A DNA stretch of 50,303 nucleotides, from assembly GCA_002371705.1 (NCBI GenBank), contig DFGI01000056.1, forward strand, positions 1 to 50,303. Reading direction: 5' to 3'. The stretch comes from Bacteroidales bacterium UBA3754. GTDB lineage: Bacteria; Bacteroidota; Bacteroidia; Bacteroidales; UBA1715. Under the pieces are notes generated by a model. The model ran no database searches, had not been told where the DNA came from, and saw only the letters and a list, made by a program, of their open reading frames with translations. Made by a program: the position numbers and the translations under genes. This document shows positions 33,423 to 41,334 of this stretch, in pieces. The stretch's first letter is position 1, and every line of letters begins with the position of its first letter.

Positions 33423-34334
33423 TTATAACAATGTGTGAATCACACCTTCTTTGAGTGAATATGACGACTGGACAAGTTGCGGAATGCTGTACTTTGTAAT
33501 TATATGGCTGGCGATTATGCCTGCTATTGGCAACAGCGGCGCACGAGGAATCGACATCCCTTTCATTGATTCGATTTCGTCAAGTTTGTGTGTGAGCAGA
33601 AAATCAATGATTTCGTGGAATGATTGTAGTGGAATTTCTTCGGCAACGCTTGATGGATTTGCTAACCCAGCTTGTGCAAAATAAATCGAACGAAATACAT
33701 CAAAGGCTCCAGCCGAACCAATGAGCACGTCGATTGAATAATTGGCGATAGTTTCGGTTAGTAGTTGAAGTTTTTCATCCAAATAGTTATGGATTTCTTG
33801 TTGTATTTCGTTTGGAAGCGGGTGTGTTAATGGATATTGTGATACAATCCGTTGCATTCCGCATTCAAAACTATGTTTCCACAAAACAGTGTCGTGTTTG
33901 CAGATGATACATTCGTTGCTGCCACCGCCAATGTCAAGAATCAAGGCCGTCTTGTCTTTCCAATTGTAGGCAAGATTGTTGCCAAGAAAAATATATTCCG
34001 CTTCTTGTTCGCCCGAAATGATTGAAATTTCAAAGCCAAAACGTTTTTTCGCTTCGTCGCAGAAAATTGTTGCATTGTTTGCGTTTCGAAGCGATGAAGT
34101 TCCTATCAAAATTACTTTTTCGCAGTTGTAGGGTTGAATTTTTTCTTTGATAACACGCAATGATTCAAGTCCTCGTGCCATTGCGTCGTCGGAAATATAG
34201 CCGTAGGCTACGCCTTTCCTGCCTAATTGGGGATATTCGTGAAATTCGAGTATGGAAGTGAATGAATTGCACGCTAAAGAAACAACACTGCAGTTAAACG
34301 TGTTGGTTCCTAAATCAACAACAGCTATGTTCAT
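33423..34334 (-). CDS. Ppx/GppA family phosphatase
   Basis: This 303-residue actin-fold hydrolase has VDLGTNTFNCSV at the N-terminus, the IGTSSLRNANN region, ISGEQEAEYIF and the phosphate loop LDIGGGSNECI. That is the short Bacteroidota form of exopolyphosphatase / guanosine-pentaphosphate phosphatase, without the C-terminal HD domain. It hydrolyses polyphosphate or pppGpp; which one cannot be decided here. It is in the middle of the minus-strand operon, 3 nt upstream of pcm and 5 nt after the YwqK-like gene. Confidence 0.88.
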   Translation of the reverse strand: MNIAVVDLGTNTFNCSVVSLACNSFTSILEFHEYPQLGRKGVAYGYISDDAMARGLESLRVIKEKIQPYNCEKVILIGTSSLRNANNATIFCDEAKKRFGFEISIISGEQEAEYIFLGNNLAYNWKDKTALILDIGGGSNECIICKHDTVLWKHSFECGMQRIVSQYPLTHPLPNEIQQEIHNYLDEKLQLLTETIANYSIDVLIGSAGAFDVFRSIYFAQAGLANPSSVAEEIPLQSFHEIIDFLLTHKLDEIESMKGMSIPRAPLLPIAGIIASHIITKYSIPQLVQSSYSLKEGVIHTLL

Positions 34335-34339
34335 TGGAA

Positions 34340-34771
34340 TTATTTAAAAGACTCAAATGCAGGATTTTTCAGACGATTTCCTTTGTCGTCCCACAATTTC
34401 TGGTCTATGTTTTTGTCGTTGCGATAGGTGATTTCCTTCGCCATTTGACCATTTTGATGCCAATAATATGTTGTGCCTTCTTTTTTGTTTTCGTGATAGG
34501 TCGATTCGCGTTTCTTTTCACCTGTTGAATACCAATATGTCCACGTTCCGTCTTTTAGTCCGTTTTTATATTCACCAACAAGTCCAAGTTTACCGTTAGG
34601 GTGTTTAGCAAAAACTTTTCCTGTGTATGGTGTGCCGTCAAGATATGCGGTCTCAATATCTTCGTTACCTACAGTTACCCATTGGGTTGTAAGTTTTGAA
34701 ACCTCCACGTTTTGTGCGAAAGTATTCATCGTAACCAACGACACCACTATAGCAAGCAAAAGTTTTTTCAT
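34340..34771 (-). CDS. YwqK/MORN-repeat secreted protein
   Basis: The Met at 34771 gives a signal peptide (MKKLLLAIVVSLVTMNTFAQ); the longer form from 34885 has an implausible extension. The mature part holds MORN_2-type units: GEYKNGLKDGTWTYWYSTGEKKRESTYHENKKEGTTYYWHQNGQMAKEITYRNDK. Such repeats are common in Bacteroidota secreted proteins and in YwqK-type proteins annotated as toxin-antitoxin, but no toxin partner is visible. It may bind an envelope ligand. It is first in the run with ppx, pcm, the kinase and the RapZ domain. Confidence 0.75.
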   Translation of the reverse strand: MKKLLLAIVVSLVTMNTFAQNVEVSKLTTQWVTVGNEDIETAYLDGTPYTGKVFAKHPNGKLGLVGEYKNGLKDGTWTYWYSTGEKKRESTYHENKKEGTTYYWHQNGQMAKEITYRNDKNIDQKLWDDKGNRLKNPAFESFK

Positions 34772-34861
34772 TTTCTTTTTGTTTTTTGAATTTTTGCAAA
34801 TATCGTAAAAAAAATATGACATTGTTCTAATAGTTGAAAAAAATATGTAAAAACAATTAGT

Positions 34862-34869
34862 TATTTTTG
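34862..34869 (+). promoter_or_regulatory. -7 element for the Ste24-like gene
   Basis: TATTTTTG, 26 nt before the start codon of the protease gene. Confidence 0.55.
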
Positions 34870-34895
34870 CACCACTAATATACACAATTAAAACG

Positions 34896-36146
34896 ATGAA
34901 TGCAATAGTTTTATTCTGGATAATCGTAGCTATCTTGGTCGTTGATTACGTTTTGGAACGTATTCTTGATGCTCTCAATGGTCGTATGCGTGGAGCGGAA
35001 GTTCCAAAGGAAGTTGCTGATATATATAATGTTGAGGATTATAAAAAACAGCAACGTTATGAACATGCCAAGACAAAAATCAATCTCTGGGTAAGTACAG
35101 TCGGATTTACCTTCATTATGGTATTGCTGTTTTCAGGTGGCTATGGCATACTTGATGCGTGGATTTGTGGCTTCGGTTTTAATCCAATTGTTTCTGGTTT
35201 GTTATTTTTCGGCATTTTGTTCTTGGCATCCGAAATTTTGAGTATTCCGTTTGAATGGTACAATACATTTGTAATAGAGGAACAATTTGGTTTCAATAAA
35301 ATGACTCCAAAAATCTTTGTGCTTGATAAAATCAAATCTTGGTTGATTGCTGCTGTCATTGGTGGTGGTTTGCTTGCTGGGTTGATGTGGCTCATTTCTA
35401 TGTTTGGCGCTTCGTTTTGGATTTTTGCGTGGATAGCGGTGTCTATCTTCTTGATTTTCATTAATATGTTTTATTCCACGTTGATAGTGCCGTTGTTCAA
35501 TAAGCAAACGCCTTTGGAAGATGGCGAGTTGAAAGATGCAATTTTCGCGTTTAGCCAGAAAGCTGGATTTGCGTTGGATAATATATATGTAATTGATGGT
35601 TCAAAACGCTCGACTAAAGCAAACGCATATTTCAGCGGACTTGGCTCAAAAAAACGTATAGTGTTGTACGATACGCTCATACAAGAATTGACAACCGAGG
35701 AAATTGTGGCTGTGCTTGCCCATGAAATAGGACATTATAAAAAGAAACATACATATATGATGCTTTGTGCGTCTGTTCTGCAAATGGGATTTATATTGGC
35801 GTTGTTCGGCGCGTTTATGTCGGAAACGGCGTTGCCCGAAGTTCTTGGTATAGCATACCAACCAGAAAAAATGTATGCGTCGTTTTATGTGTTTACAATC
35901 TTATTCACACCTATTTCGTTTTGTATTGGTCTGGCTGTGAATGCATTGTCACGTCGAAACGAATATCAGGCTGATAGGTTCTCTGCCGAGAATTATTCAG
36001 CAAAAGAACTTGAATCGGCATTGAAAAAGCTCTCAAAATCAAGCCTTTCCAACTTGACCCCACATCGTTGGTACGTTATTTGCTACTACTCTCATCCAAC
36101 GCTCTATCAACGAATAGTTGCGTTGCGAAAAATTAAAAATGAGTAG
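34896..36146 (+). CDS. Ste24/M48-type membrane zinc protease
   Basis: This 416-residue polytopic membrane protein has the zinc motif HEIGH (H276, E277, H280) and a downstream glutamate region NEYQADRFS, the third zinc ligand of M48 peptidases. Several helices precede it; the layout matches CAAX-prenyl-protease-1 / Ste24 rather than the smaller HtpX. Bacterial Ste24 homologues act in membrane-protein quality control; prenylated substrates are not expected in bacteria. It is followed by a DUF721 gene 2 nt later. Confidence 0.88.
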   Translation: MNAIVLFWIIVAILVVDYVLERILDALNGRMRGAEVPKEVADIYNVEDYKKQQRYEHAKTKINLWVSTVGFTFIMVLLFSGGYGILDAWICGFGFNPIVSGLLFFGILFLASEILSIPFEWYNTFVIEEQFGFNKMTPKIFVLDKIKSWLIAAVIGGGLLAGLMWLISMFGASFWIFAWIAVSIFLIFINMFYSTLIVPLFNKQTPLEDGELKDAIFAFSQKAGFALDNIYVIDGSKRSTKANAYFSGLGSKKRIVLYDTLIQELTTEEIVAVLAHEIGHYKKKHTYMMLCASVLQMGFILALFGAFMSETALPEVLGIAYQPEKMYASFYVFTILFTPISFCIGLAVNALSRRNEYQADRFSAENYSAKELESALKKLSKSSLSNLTPHRWYVICYYSHPTLYQRIVALRKIKNE

Positions 36147-36148
36147 CT

Positions 36149-36496
36149 ATGGAAGAACAATTCAGAAAAATTCGGTCGCTTTCGTCGGCAATGGGGAGCA
36201 TGGAACGTTCAATGCGGAATCCCAAACCACAAGGGTTTGAAAAAAATATAATCAAAATCAATCCAATCGTTTTTCAACGGTTAGATGAGATGGCAGTCAA
36301 ACAGAAGTGGAAGGAGATTGTTGGACCAACGTTTGCCGAGTCCGCCAAATCAATCGTCATTACTAATAAAATATTGTATGTGACGGTGCGTTCGGCCTCA
36401 ATCAAACACGAATTGATAATGAATAAATCGGTAATTGTGGAACGAATCAATAATGAATTGCACCAGTTTTTGGTAAAAGATATGATAGTTTCATAA
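36149..36496 (+). CDS. DUF721 (DciA-like) protein
   Basis: This 115-residue protein of the DUF721 family has RQKWKEIVGPTFAESAKSIVITNKILYVTVRSASIKHELIMNK, the conserved core. In bacteria without DnaC/DnaI, DUF721 proteins (DciA) work with the replicative helicase DnaB; this short Bacteroidota version may do the same. It follows the Ste24-like gene by 2 nt and is probably co-transcribed. The basic N-terminus (about 1-30) is not typical of the core and could contact DNA. Confidence 0.8.
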   Translation: MEEQFRKIRSLSSAMGSMERSMRNPKPQGFEKNIIKINPIVFQRLDEMAVKQKWKEIVGPTFAESAKSIVITNKILYVTVRSASIKHELIMNKSVIVERINNELHQFLVKDMIVS

Positions 36497-36560
36497 TGGT
36501 GTTGTTATAAAAGTGTTAATATTATTGAGCAAGAACGTACAAACGAATTAAAAAAATAAC

Positions 36561-36568
36561 TACATTTG
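36561..36568 (+). promoter_or_regulatory. -7 element for the 36591 gene
   Basis: TACATTTG, 22 nt before the start codon. No clear -33. Confidence 0.55.
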
Positions 36569-36590
36569 AGCCACTTAAAATTGAATAGAA

Positions 36591-37091
36591 ATGAAAAGAT
36601 TAGTTAGTATTTTTATGGTAGCGGTGTTGGGACTAATTTGTTCTAACGTATTTGCACAAAACAATTGTCTTAACTTTCACAAAACGAAATGTCAGTCGTA
36701 TGCCTCAAAGGGATATATTATGTCGAACGACTCCCGAAGTGCTATTATGCGTAAAGGTCAGACATCTGAGTTCAGAATTACAATCTACCAAGGTAAAGAC
36801 TACAGAATCTCGGTTTGTGCTGACGAGACAAATTTGGGCAGCACTGTTCATTTAAGACTTATCGACTATGATACCGAAGAGTTGTTGTACGATAACAAGG
36901 ATTTCAATTATGTGAAGGATTTTGAGTTTACTGTAGTTCAAACCCGTACTATCAAAATTTCAATTGAAATACCTGAAGATCAAACACAAAAAGCTGCGGC
37001 AAACACTACAGGTTTGATTTCAAAATCAATCAACCAAGGTTGTGTCGGTGTCTTGATTGAAGAAATGAGTACTCCGAAAACAGGTTTTTAA
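36591..37091 (+). CDS. Small secreted protein of unknown function
   Basis: A signal peptide (MKRLVSIFMVAVLGLICSNVFAQ) is followed by a roughly 140-residue beta-rich domain with paired cysteines (NCLNFHKTKCQSY) at the N-terminal end. A clear amphipathic strand pattern follows (SEFRITIYQGKDYRISVCADETNLGSTVHLRLIDYDTEELLYDNKDF). It resembles a conserved hypothetical of Bacteroidota, but I do not recognise a named family. It has its own promoter and a strong terminator, so it is a single-gene unit. Confidence 0.75.
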   Translation: MKRLVSIFMVAVLGLICSNVFAQNNCLNFHKTKCQSYASKGYIMSNDSRSAIMRKGQTSEFRITIYQGKDYRISVCADETNLGSTVHLRLIDYDTEELLYDNKDFNYVKDFEFTVVQTRTIKISIEIPEDQTQKAAANTTGLISKSINQGCVGVLIEEMSTPKTGF

Positions 37092-37112
37092 GTAACTCTT
37101 TCATAAATTTTC

Positions 37113-37145
37113 AAAAGGCATTGTTGTAGAAACGATGCCTTTTTT
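37113..37145 (+). terminator. Intrinsic terminator after the 36591 gene
   Basis: A 13-bp stem with one G.U pair (AAAAGGCATTGTT, 37113-37125) and a 5-nt loop is followed by a T-rich tract. It is immediately followed by the rlmN -7 element. Confidence 0.85.
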
Positions 37146-37152
37146 ATTTTTG
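37145..37152 (+). promoter_or_regulatory. -7 element for rlmN
   Basis: TATTTTTG overlaps the end of the terminator T-tract. Transcription would begin only a few bases before the ATG at 37164. Confidence 0.5.
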
Positions 37153-37163
37153 TCGAAAAATAT

Positions 37164-38216
37164 ATGGTTATGCAGAAACGCGATATTTTATCTTTGTCGT
37201 TCAGTGAATTGTGTGATGTGCTCGTGGAGCTTGGTGAAAAAAAATTCCGGGCTGAACAAATATTTCAATGGGTGTGGCAAAAGCGGGTTCGCTCGTTTGA
37301 TGAAATGTCTAATCTGTCGCAACAATTGCGGAATTCCTTGTCGGAGCGTTTTTTCTTTCAGACGGTGAAGGTCGCAAAACCGCAAAAAAGTTCTGATGGT
37401 TCCTGCAAAGTTGCTTTTTCGTTACACGATGGAGCGGTTGTTGAAGGTGTGCTGATTCCCGCAAAGGATAGGATGACGGCTTGCATTTCGACGCAGGTGG
37501 GGTGTGGCATGCATTGCTCGTTTTGCGCCACGGCAACTATGGGATTTATTCGAAATTTGAGTTGTGGCGAAATCACCGACCAGTTTTTTGTTCTTGATAA
37601 TCTCGCCCGTGAAAACGGCGGTAGTGGAATTTCCAATATTGTGTATATGGGAATGGGTGAGCCATTGATGAATTATTCGGCAGTGATGGATTCCATAGCT
37701 CGTTTAATAGACAAAAAAGGTGTGGGACTTGCTCCGTCACGCATTACTCTGTCAACTTCGGGAATCGTGTCGCAGATAAAAAAACTTGCCGACGATGGAT
37801 TTCCATGCAATTTGGCCGTGTCGCTTCATGCTCCGAAAGATATGCTTCGCACACAGTTAATGCCTGTGAATAAAACCAACCCGTTGGCAAAATTGAGCGA
37901 TGCGCTTGCTTATTACCACGAAAAAACAGGCGCTCGTATTACAATTGAATATATGTTGCTGAATGGCATTAATGATTCAGTTCAACATGCTCGTGACTTA
38001 GCGGAATTCACAAAACGTTTCCCTGTGAAAATCAATGTGATAGAGTTTAATCCTCATCCTGCTTCTGCGTATAAAAAATCAGACAAACAGACACTGGATG
38101 CATTTGTGAACTTTCTGAAAGGTTTGAATTTAGTCGTGAATGTACGCTATTCCAAAGGTCGTGACATAGCAGCCGCCTGCGGACAGCTCGCCTCAAAAAT
38201 CAAAAAGGGAAAATAA
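37164..38216 (+). CDS. rlmN: 23S rRNA / tRNA adenine C2-methyltransferase RlmN
   Basis: This radical-SAM enzyme methylates C2 of A2503 in 23S rRNA and of A37 in some tRNAs. The 350 residues include CGMHCSFC (C114, C118, C121), the cluster motif, the MGMGEPLMNY segment and a C-terminal Cys in GRDIAAACGQL, which carries the methyl group. All expected residues are present. Starts at 37164 and 37170 are both possible. It converges on nadB with 9 nt between stop codons. Confidence 0.95.
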   Translation: MVMQKRDILSLSFSELCDVLVELGEKKFRAEQIFQWVWQKRVRSFDEMSNLSQQLRNSLSERFFFQTVKVAKPQKSSDGSCKVAFSLHDGAVVEGVLIPAKDRMTACISTQVGCGMHCSFCATATMGFIRNLSCGEITDQFFVLDNLARENGGSGISNIVYMGMGEPLMNYSAVMDSIARLIDKKGVGLAPSRITLSTSGIVSQIKKLADDGFPCNLAVSLHAPKDMLRTQLMPVNKTNPLAKLSDALAYYHEKTGARITIEYMLLNGINDSVQHARDLAEFTKRFPVKINVIEFNPHPASAYKKSDKQTLDAFVNFLKGLNLVVNVRYSKGRDIAAACGQLASKIKKGK

Positions 38217-38225
38217 GCACGGGTC

Positions 38226-39809
38226 TTATTTCTTCTTCGCATTGGGGTGATCTGCCATAAAGTGTGCGCCAACGCTTTCCTTACGCGCTTTAGCGGCTTT
38301 TATCACCAAATATCCGACTTGTATTAAATTACGCAGTTCGCATAGTTTTCGGGAAAGTTTTGTTTGTTGGTACAATTCTTCTGTTTCGGAATAAATTGTC
38401 CACAGACGGTTGAATGCTCGTTTTAGGCGTACTTCGCTACGGACAATGCCTACATAATTGCTGAGAATCTGTTTAACTTCCTTCAAGCTTTGTGTGATGA
38501 GAATCATTTCCTCAGGATGCGACGTTCCTTCATCGTCCCAGTCGGGGATTGTAAGTTGCCATTTGTTTTCGTCTTTTTCTTTTTTCGCAACTTTTGATGC
38601 AAAATCCGCGTATGCGATTGCCTCAAGCAAACTATTGGAAGCAAGACGATTACCTCCGTGAAGGCCAGTGCAGGTCGTTTCTCCGGCAGCATACAAATAT
38701 TTGATTGATGTTCGTCCGTCCAAATCGACTTTCACGCCACCGCAGAAATAATGTGCGGCAGGAGTAACAGGAATCATATCTTTTGTGATGTCGATGCCAA
38801 TGCTAAGGCATTTTTCGTAAATGTGAGGAAAATGTTCTTTCAGCGCCTCGGCGTCTAAATGCCTGCAGTCAAGATATACGTGGTCGTCACCGCTTTTCTT
38901 CATTTCGTTGTCGATGGCACGAGCCACAATGTCGCGTGGAGCGAGATTTCCCCGTTCGTCGTATTTTGTCATAAACGCAATGCCTTTTTTGTCTCGCAGA
39001 ATTGCGCCAAATCCACGCATAGCTTCAGTTATCAGGAAGTTCGGCGATTCGCTCGGATTGTAGAGTGCGGTGGGGTGGAACTGTACAAATTCCATATTGT
39101 CAACAATACCTTTGGCACGATATACCATTGCAAAACCGTCACCTGTTGCCACAACTGGGTTGGTTGTTGTTACAAATAACTGACCAGCGCCGCCAGTGGC
39201 AAGCATTGTCGCTTTTGCTAAGATTGTTACAACTTCGTGATTATCAAGATTTAAAGCGTACGCGCCATAACATTTAATGTCTGATTGATGGCGTTTTACA
39301 ATAATGCCAAGATGATGTTGTGTGATTAGGTCAACGGCAAAAAAGTTTTCGTAAATCGTGATGTTTTTGTGTGAACGCACTTTTTCGCATAGCGCGCGTT
39401 GAACTTCAAAGCCAGTGTTGTCCTTATGATGGAGGATTCTATGTTTGCTGTGCCCGCCTTCCCTATGTAGGTCAAACGATTGATTATTGTCGTCATCTTT
39501 ATCGAACTGCGTTCCCCACGAAACGAGGTCTTTTATGGCGTTTGGCGCATATTGTATCACTTTTTCCACTGCGGTTTTGTCGCAGATGCCAGCACCAGCG
39601 ATGAGTGTATCCTCGATATGTTTTTGGAAGCTGTCGGACGATGAAGTTTCCAACACGGCAGCTATACCACCTTGCGCATACGATGTGTTAGTTTCGTCGA
39701 GCTTTGTTTTGGAAATAATTGTGACTGTTCCAGTGTCTGCCACTTTCAGGGCGAAGCTCAATCCAGCCAAACCCGAACCAATGACTAAATAATCTGTAGT
39801 TATTCTCAT
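38226..39809 (-). CDS. nadB: L-aspartate oxidase
   Basis: NadB oxidises aspartate to iminoaspartate for quinolinate and NAD synthesis, using FAD with fumarate or oxygen. The 527 residues include the FAD loop VIGSGLAGLSFALKVA (10-25), the HREGGHSKHRILHHKDNTG block with the active histidine, and C-terminal Arg-rich helices. nadA and nadC are not in the window, so the pathway is dispersed. It precedes the peptidase gene by 21 nt on the same strand. Confidence 0.93.
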   Translation of the reverse strand: MRITTDYLVIGSGLAGLSFALKVADTGTVTIISKTKLDETNTSYAQGGIAAVLETSSSDSFQKHIEDTLIAGAGICDKTAVEKVIQYAPNAIKDLVSWGTQFDKDDDNNQSFDLHREGGHSKHRILHHKDNTGFEVQRALCEKVRSHKNITIYENFFAVDLITQHHLGIIVKRHQSDIKCYGAYALNLDNHEVVTILAKATMLATGGAGQLFVTTTNPVVATGDGFAMVYRAKGIVDNMEFVQFHPTALYNPSESPNFLITEAMRGFGAILRDKKGIAFMTKYDERGNLAPRDIVARAIDNEMKKSGDDHVYLDCRHLDAEALKEHFPHIYEKCLSIGIDITKDMIPVTPAAHYFCGGVKVDLDGRTSIKYLYAAGETTCTGLHGGNRLASNSLLEAIAYADFASKVAKKEKDENKWQLTIPDWDDEGTSHPEEMILITQSLKEVKQILSNYVGIVRSEVRLKRAFNRLWTIYSETEELYQQTKLSRKLCELRNLIQVGYLVIKAAKARKESVGAHFMADHPNAKKK

Positions 39810-39830
39810 CTCGTTATGTTTACGCTTTGG

Positions 39831-41294
39831 CTACATGCCTAAGCTTCTGTTATACATTTTTGAAACATCATCCTTCAATTTTTTAAGTTCCGAAGGAACA
39901 AGATACATCATATGTCCACCATTGTAGTACGTGAAAGTGATGCGATTCTGCAAAATCGGAGGAAGATTCATATGATTGATGGCGTACGTTGTGCCGAAGT
40001 AGCTGGTTGCCAAATCGTAACGACCGTTCGCTATCAAAATTTCCATATTGGGATTTACAAACATGGAATATCGCAGTTCAGGTGTGACGTTCAAATATTT
40101 TCCGTCAGCATATTTCCATGGACGAACATCGCCAATGAGGTAGAATCTGTCATCAATAGGGAAATTCAGTTCATTGCGCACATAATCGTTGAACGTTGCA
40201 CTGATAGCCCCCGAAAGTTCTGTCGCACTTGGGTCTTCCGATGCATAGTCGCGGTCATTTTTCGGGTCGGGCATTGTAAGTCGTCCATCGTAGCGTCCGA
40301 TGAGAAGATTCTGCTTGTCTAACAATAACTTACGGAATTTCCAGCTTGGGATGCGCAAATTGTTGTCAAGAATAATATCAGCGTTGATACCGATGAGCGA
40401 TTCCATTTTTTTTGCCATTGCGTATTTCTCGTTGATGCTGAGTAAATCGCCTTTAAGCAAAGCAATGGCATATTCATTCATTGCAAATTCTTCCACATCT
40501 TCCACGAATTCATCGGCAGTTTTTTCTGGAGTGATTACTTCGTGGTAGATTGCCAATTCCGCATATACAGGCAGATTGCAGATGTAGGGTAGAAGCGAGT
40601 TCGTTTCGTATTCACGTAACGTTTCGAAATCCAAAGCACAAGACAGAAGTGTGATGCCGTTGAAGTACATATTGTACGTGTCGGTCATATAGTCGGCGAT
40701 ACCGCAGGCGCGGGTGGTTCCATAGCTTTCGCCAGCGAGGAATTTCGGAGAGCCCCATCGTTTGTTTTGGCTTGTCCATTGGTTGATAAAATCGCCTGTC
40801 ATTTTTATATCATTCTCATATCCATAGAATTGTTCGGGTTTTACGTCGCCAATTGGTTTACTGAACCCGCAACCAACTGGGTCAATGAACACCAAATCTG
40901 TAATGTCAAGCCAGCAGTTGTCGTTGTTAACCAAATTGAGCGTTTTGGGCGGCATTTCAACTTTACCATATTCTGTTGTGACAACCTTTTTAGGACCAAT
41001 TGCGCCCATGTGCAACCATGCTGAAGCAGAACCAGGACCACCGTTGAATACGAATGTGATAGGACGGGTGCGGACATCGGAAACATCGCTTTTGGTATAT
41101 GCAACATAAAAAATGTTGGCAATTGGTTTCTGTGTTTTATCTTTTAACGGAAGAAAACCTGTTGTGGCTTCGTAGTTCACGGTTTTATTGTTGATAGACA
41201 CGTGACCGGTTGTTTTAACAGTTTTGCAGGTATCTTGTGCGTGGCAAAAAATGAAAAGACCAACGAATAGACTTGTTACAAATAATTTTTTCAT
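39831..41294 (-). CDS. S10-family serine carboxypeptidase-like protein
   Basis: A signal peptide (MKKLFVTSLFVGLFIFCHAQ) leads into an alpha/beta-hydrolase fold. The catalytic Ser190 is in AGESYGTTR, Asp427 in GRYDLATSY and His461 in GGHMMYL. The oxyanion region NGGPGSASAWLHMG (84-97) is present. The family normally removes C-terminal residues at acidic pH in eukaryotes; bacterial members are periplasmic peptidases of uncertain substrate. It is one gene upstream of nadB on the same strand, with a -7 element in front. Confidence 0.88.
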   Translation of the reverse strand: MKKLFVTSLFVGLFIFCHAQDTCKTVKTTGHVSINNKTVNYEATTGFLPLKDKTQKPIANIFYVAYTKSDVSDVRTRPITFVFNGGPGSASAWLHMGAIGPKKVVTTEYGKVEMPPKTLNLVNNDNCWLDITDLVFIDPVGCGFSKPIGDVKPEQFYGYENDIKMTGDFINQWTSQNKRWGSPKFLAGESYGTTRACGIADYMTDTYNMYFNGITLLSCALDFETLREYETNSLLPYICNLPVYAELAIYHEVITPEKTADEFVEDVEEFAMNEYAIALLKGDLLSINEKYAMAKKMESLIGINADIILDNNLRIPSWKFRKLLLDKQNLLIGRYDGRLTMPDPKNDRDYASEDPSATELSGAISATFNDYVRNELNFPIDDRFYLIGDVRPWKYADGKYLNVTPELRYSMFVNPNMEILIANGRYDLATSYFGTTYAINHMNLPPILQNRITFTYYNGGHMMYLVPSELKKLKDDVSKMYNRSLGM

Positions 41295-41313
41295 ACTTAT
41301 TTTTTTTCAAGCC

Positions 41314-41321
41314 CAAAGATA
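41314..41321 (-). promoter_or_regulatory. -7 element for the S10 peptidase
   Basis: TATCTTTG on the minus strand, 20 nt upstream of the start. Confidence 0.55.
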
Positions 41322-41334
41322 GTAATTAAAGTAA

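Noticed and set aside
34340..34771. Toxin-antitoxin pair for the YwqK-like protein
   Set aside because: The protein has a signal peptide and MORN repeats, but no toxin gene is adjacent; its neighbours are metabolic enzymes.
34772..34885. Long form of the MORN protein
   Set aside because: The extension is Phe/Tyr/Asn-rich, lies over the promoter region and hides a clean signal peptide at 34771.
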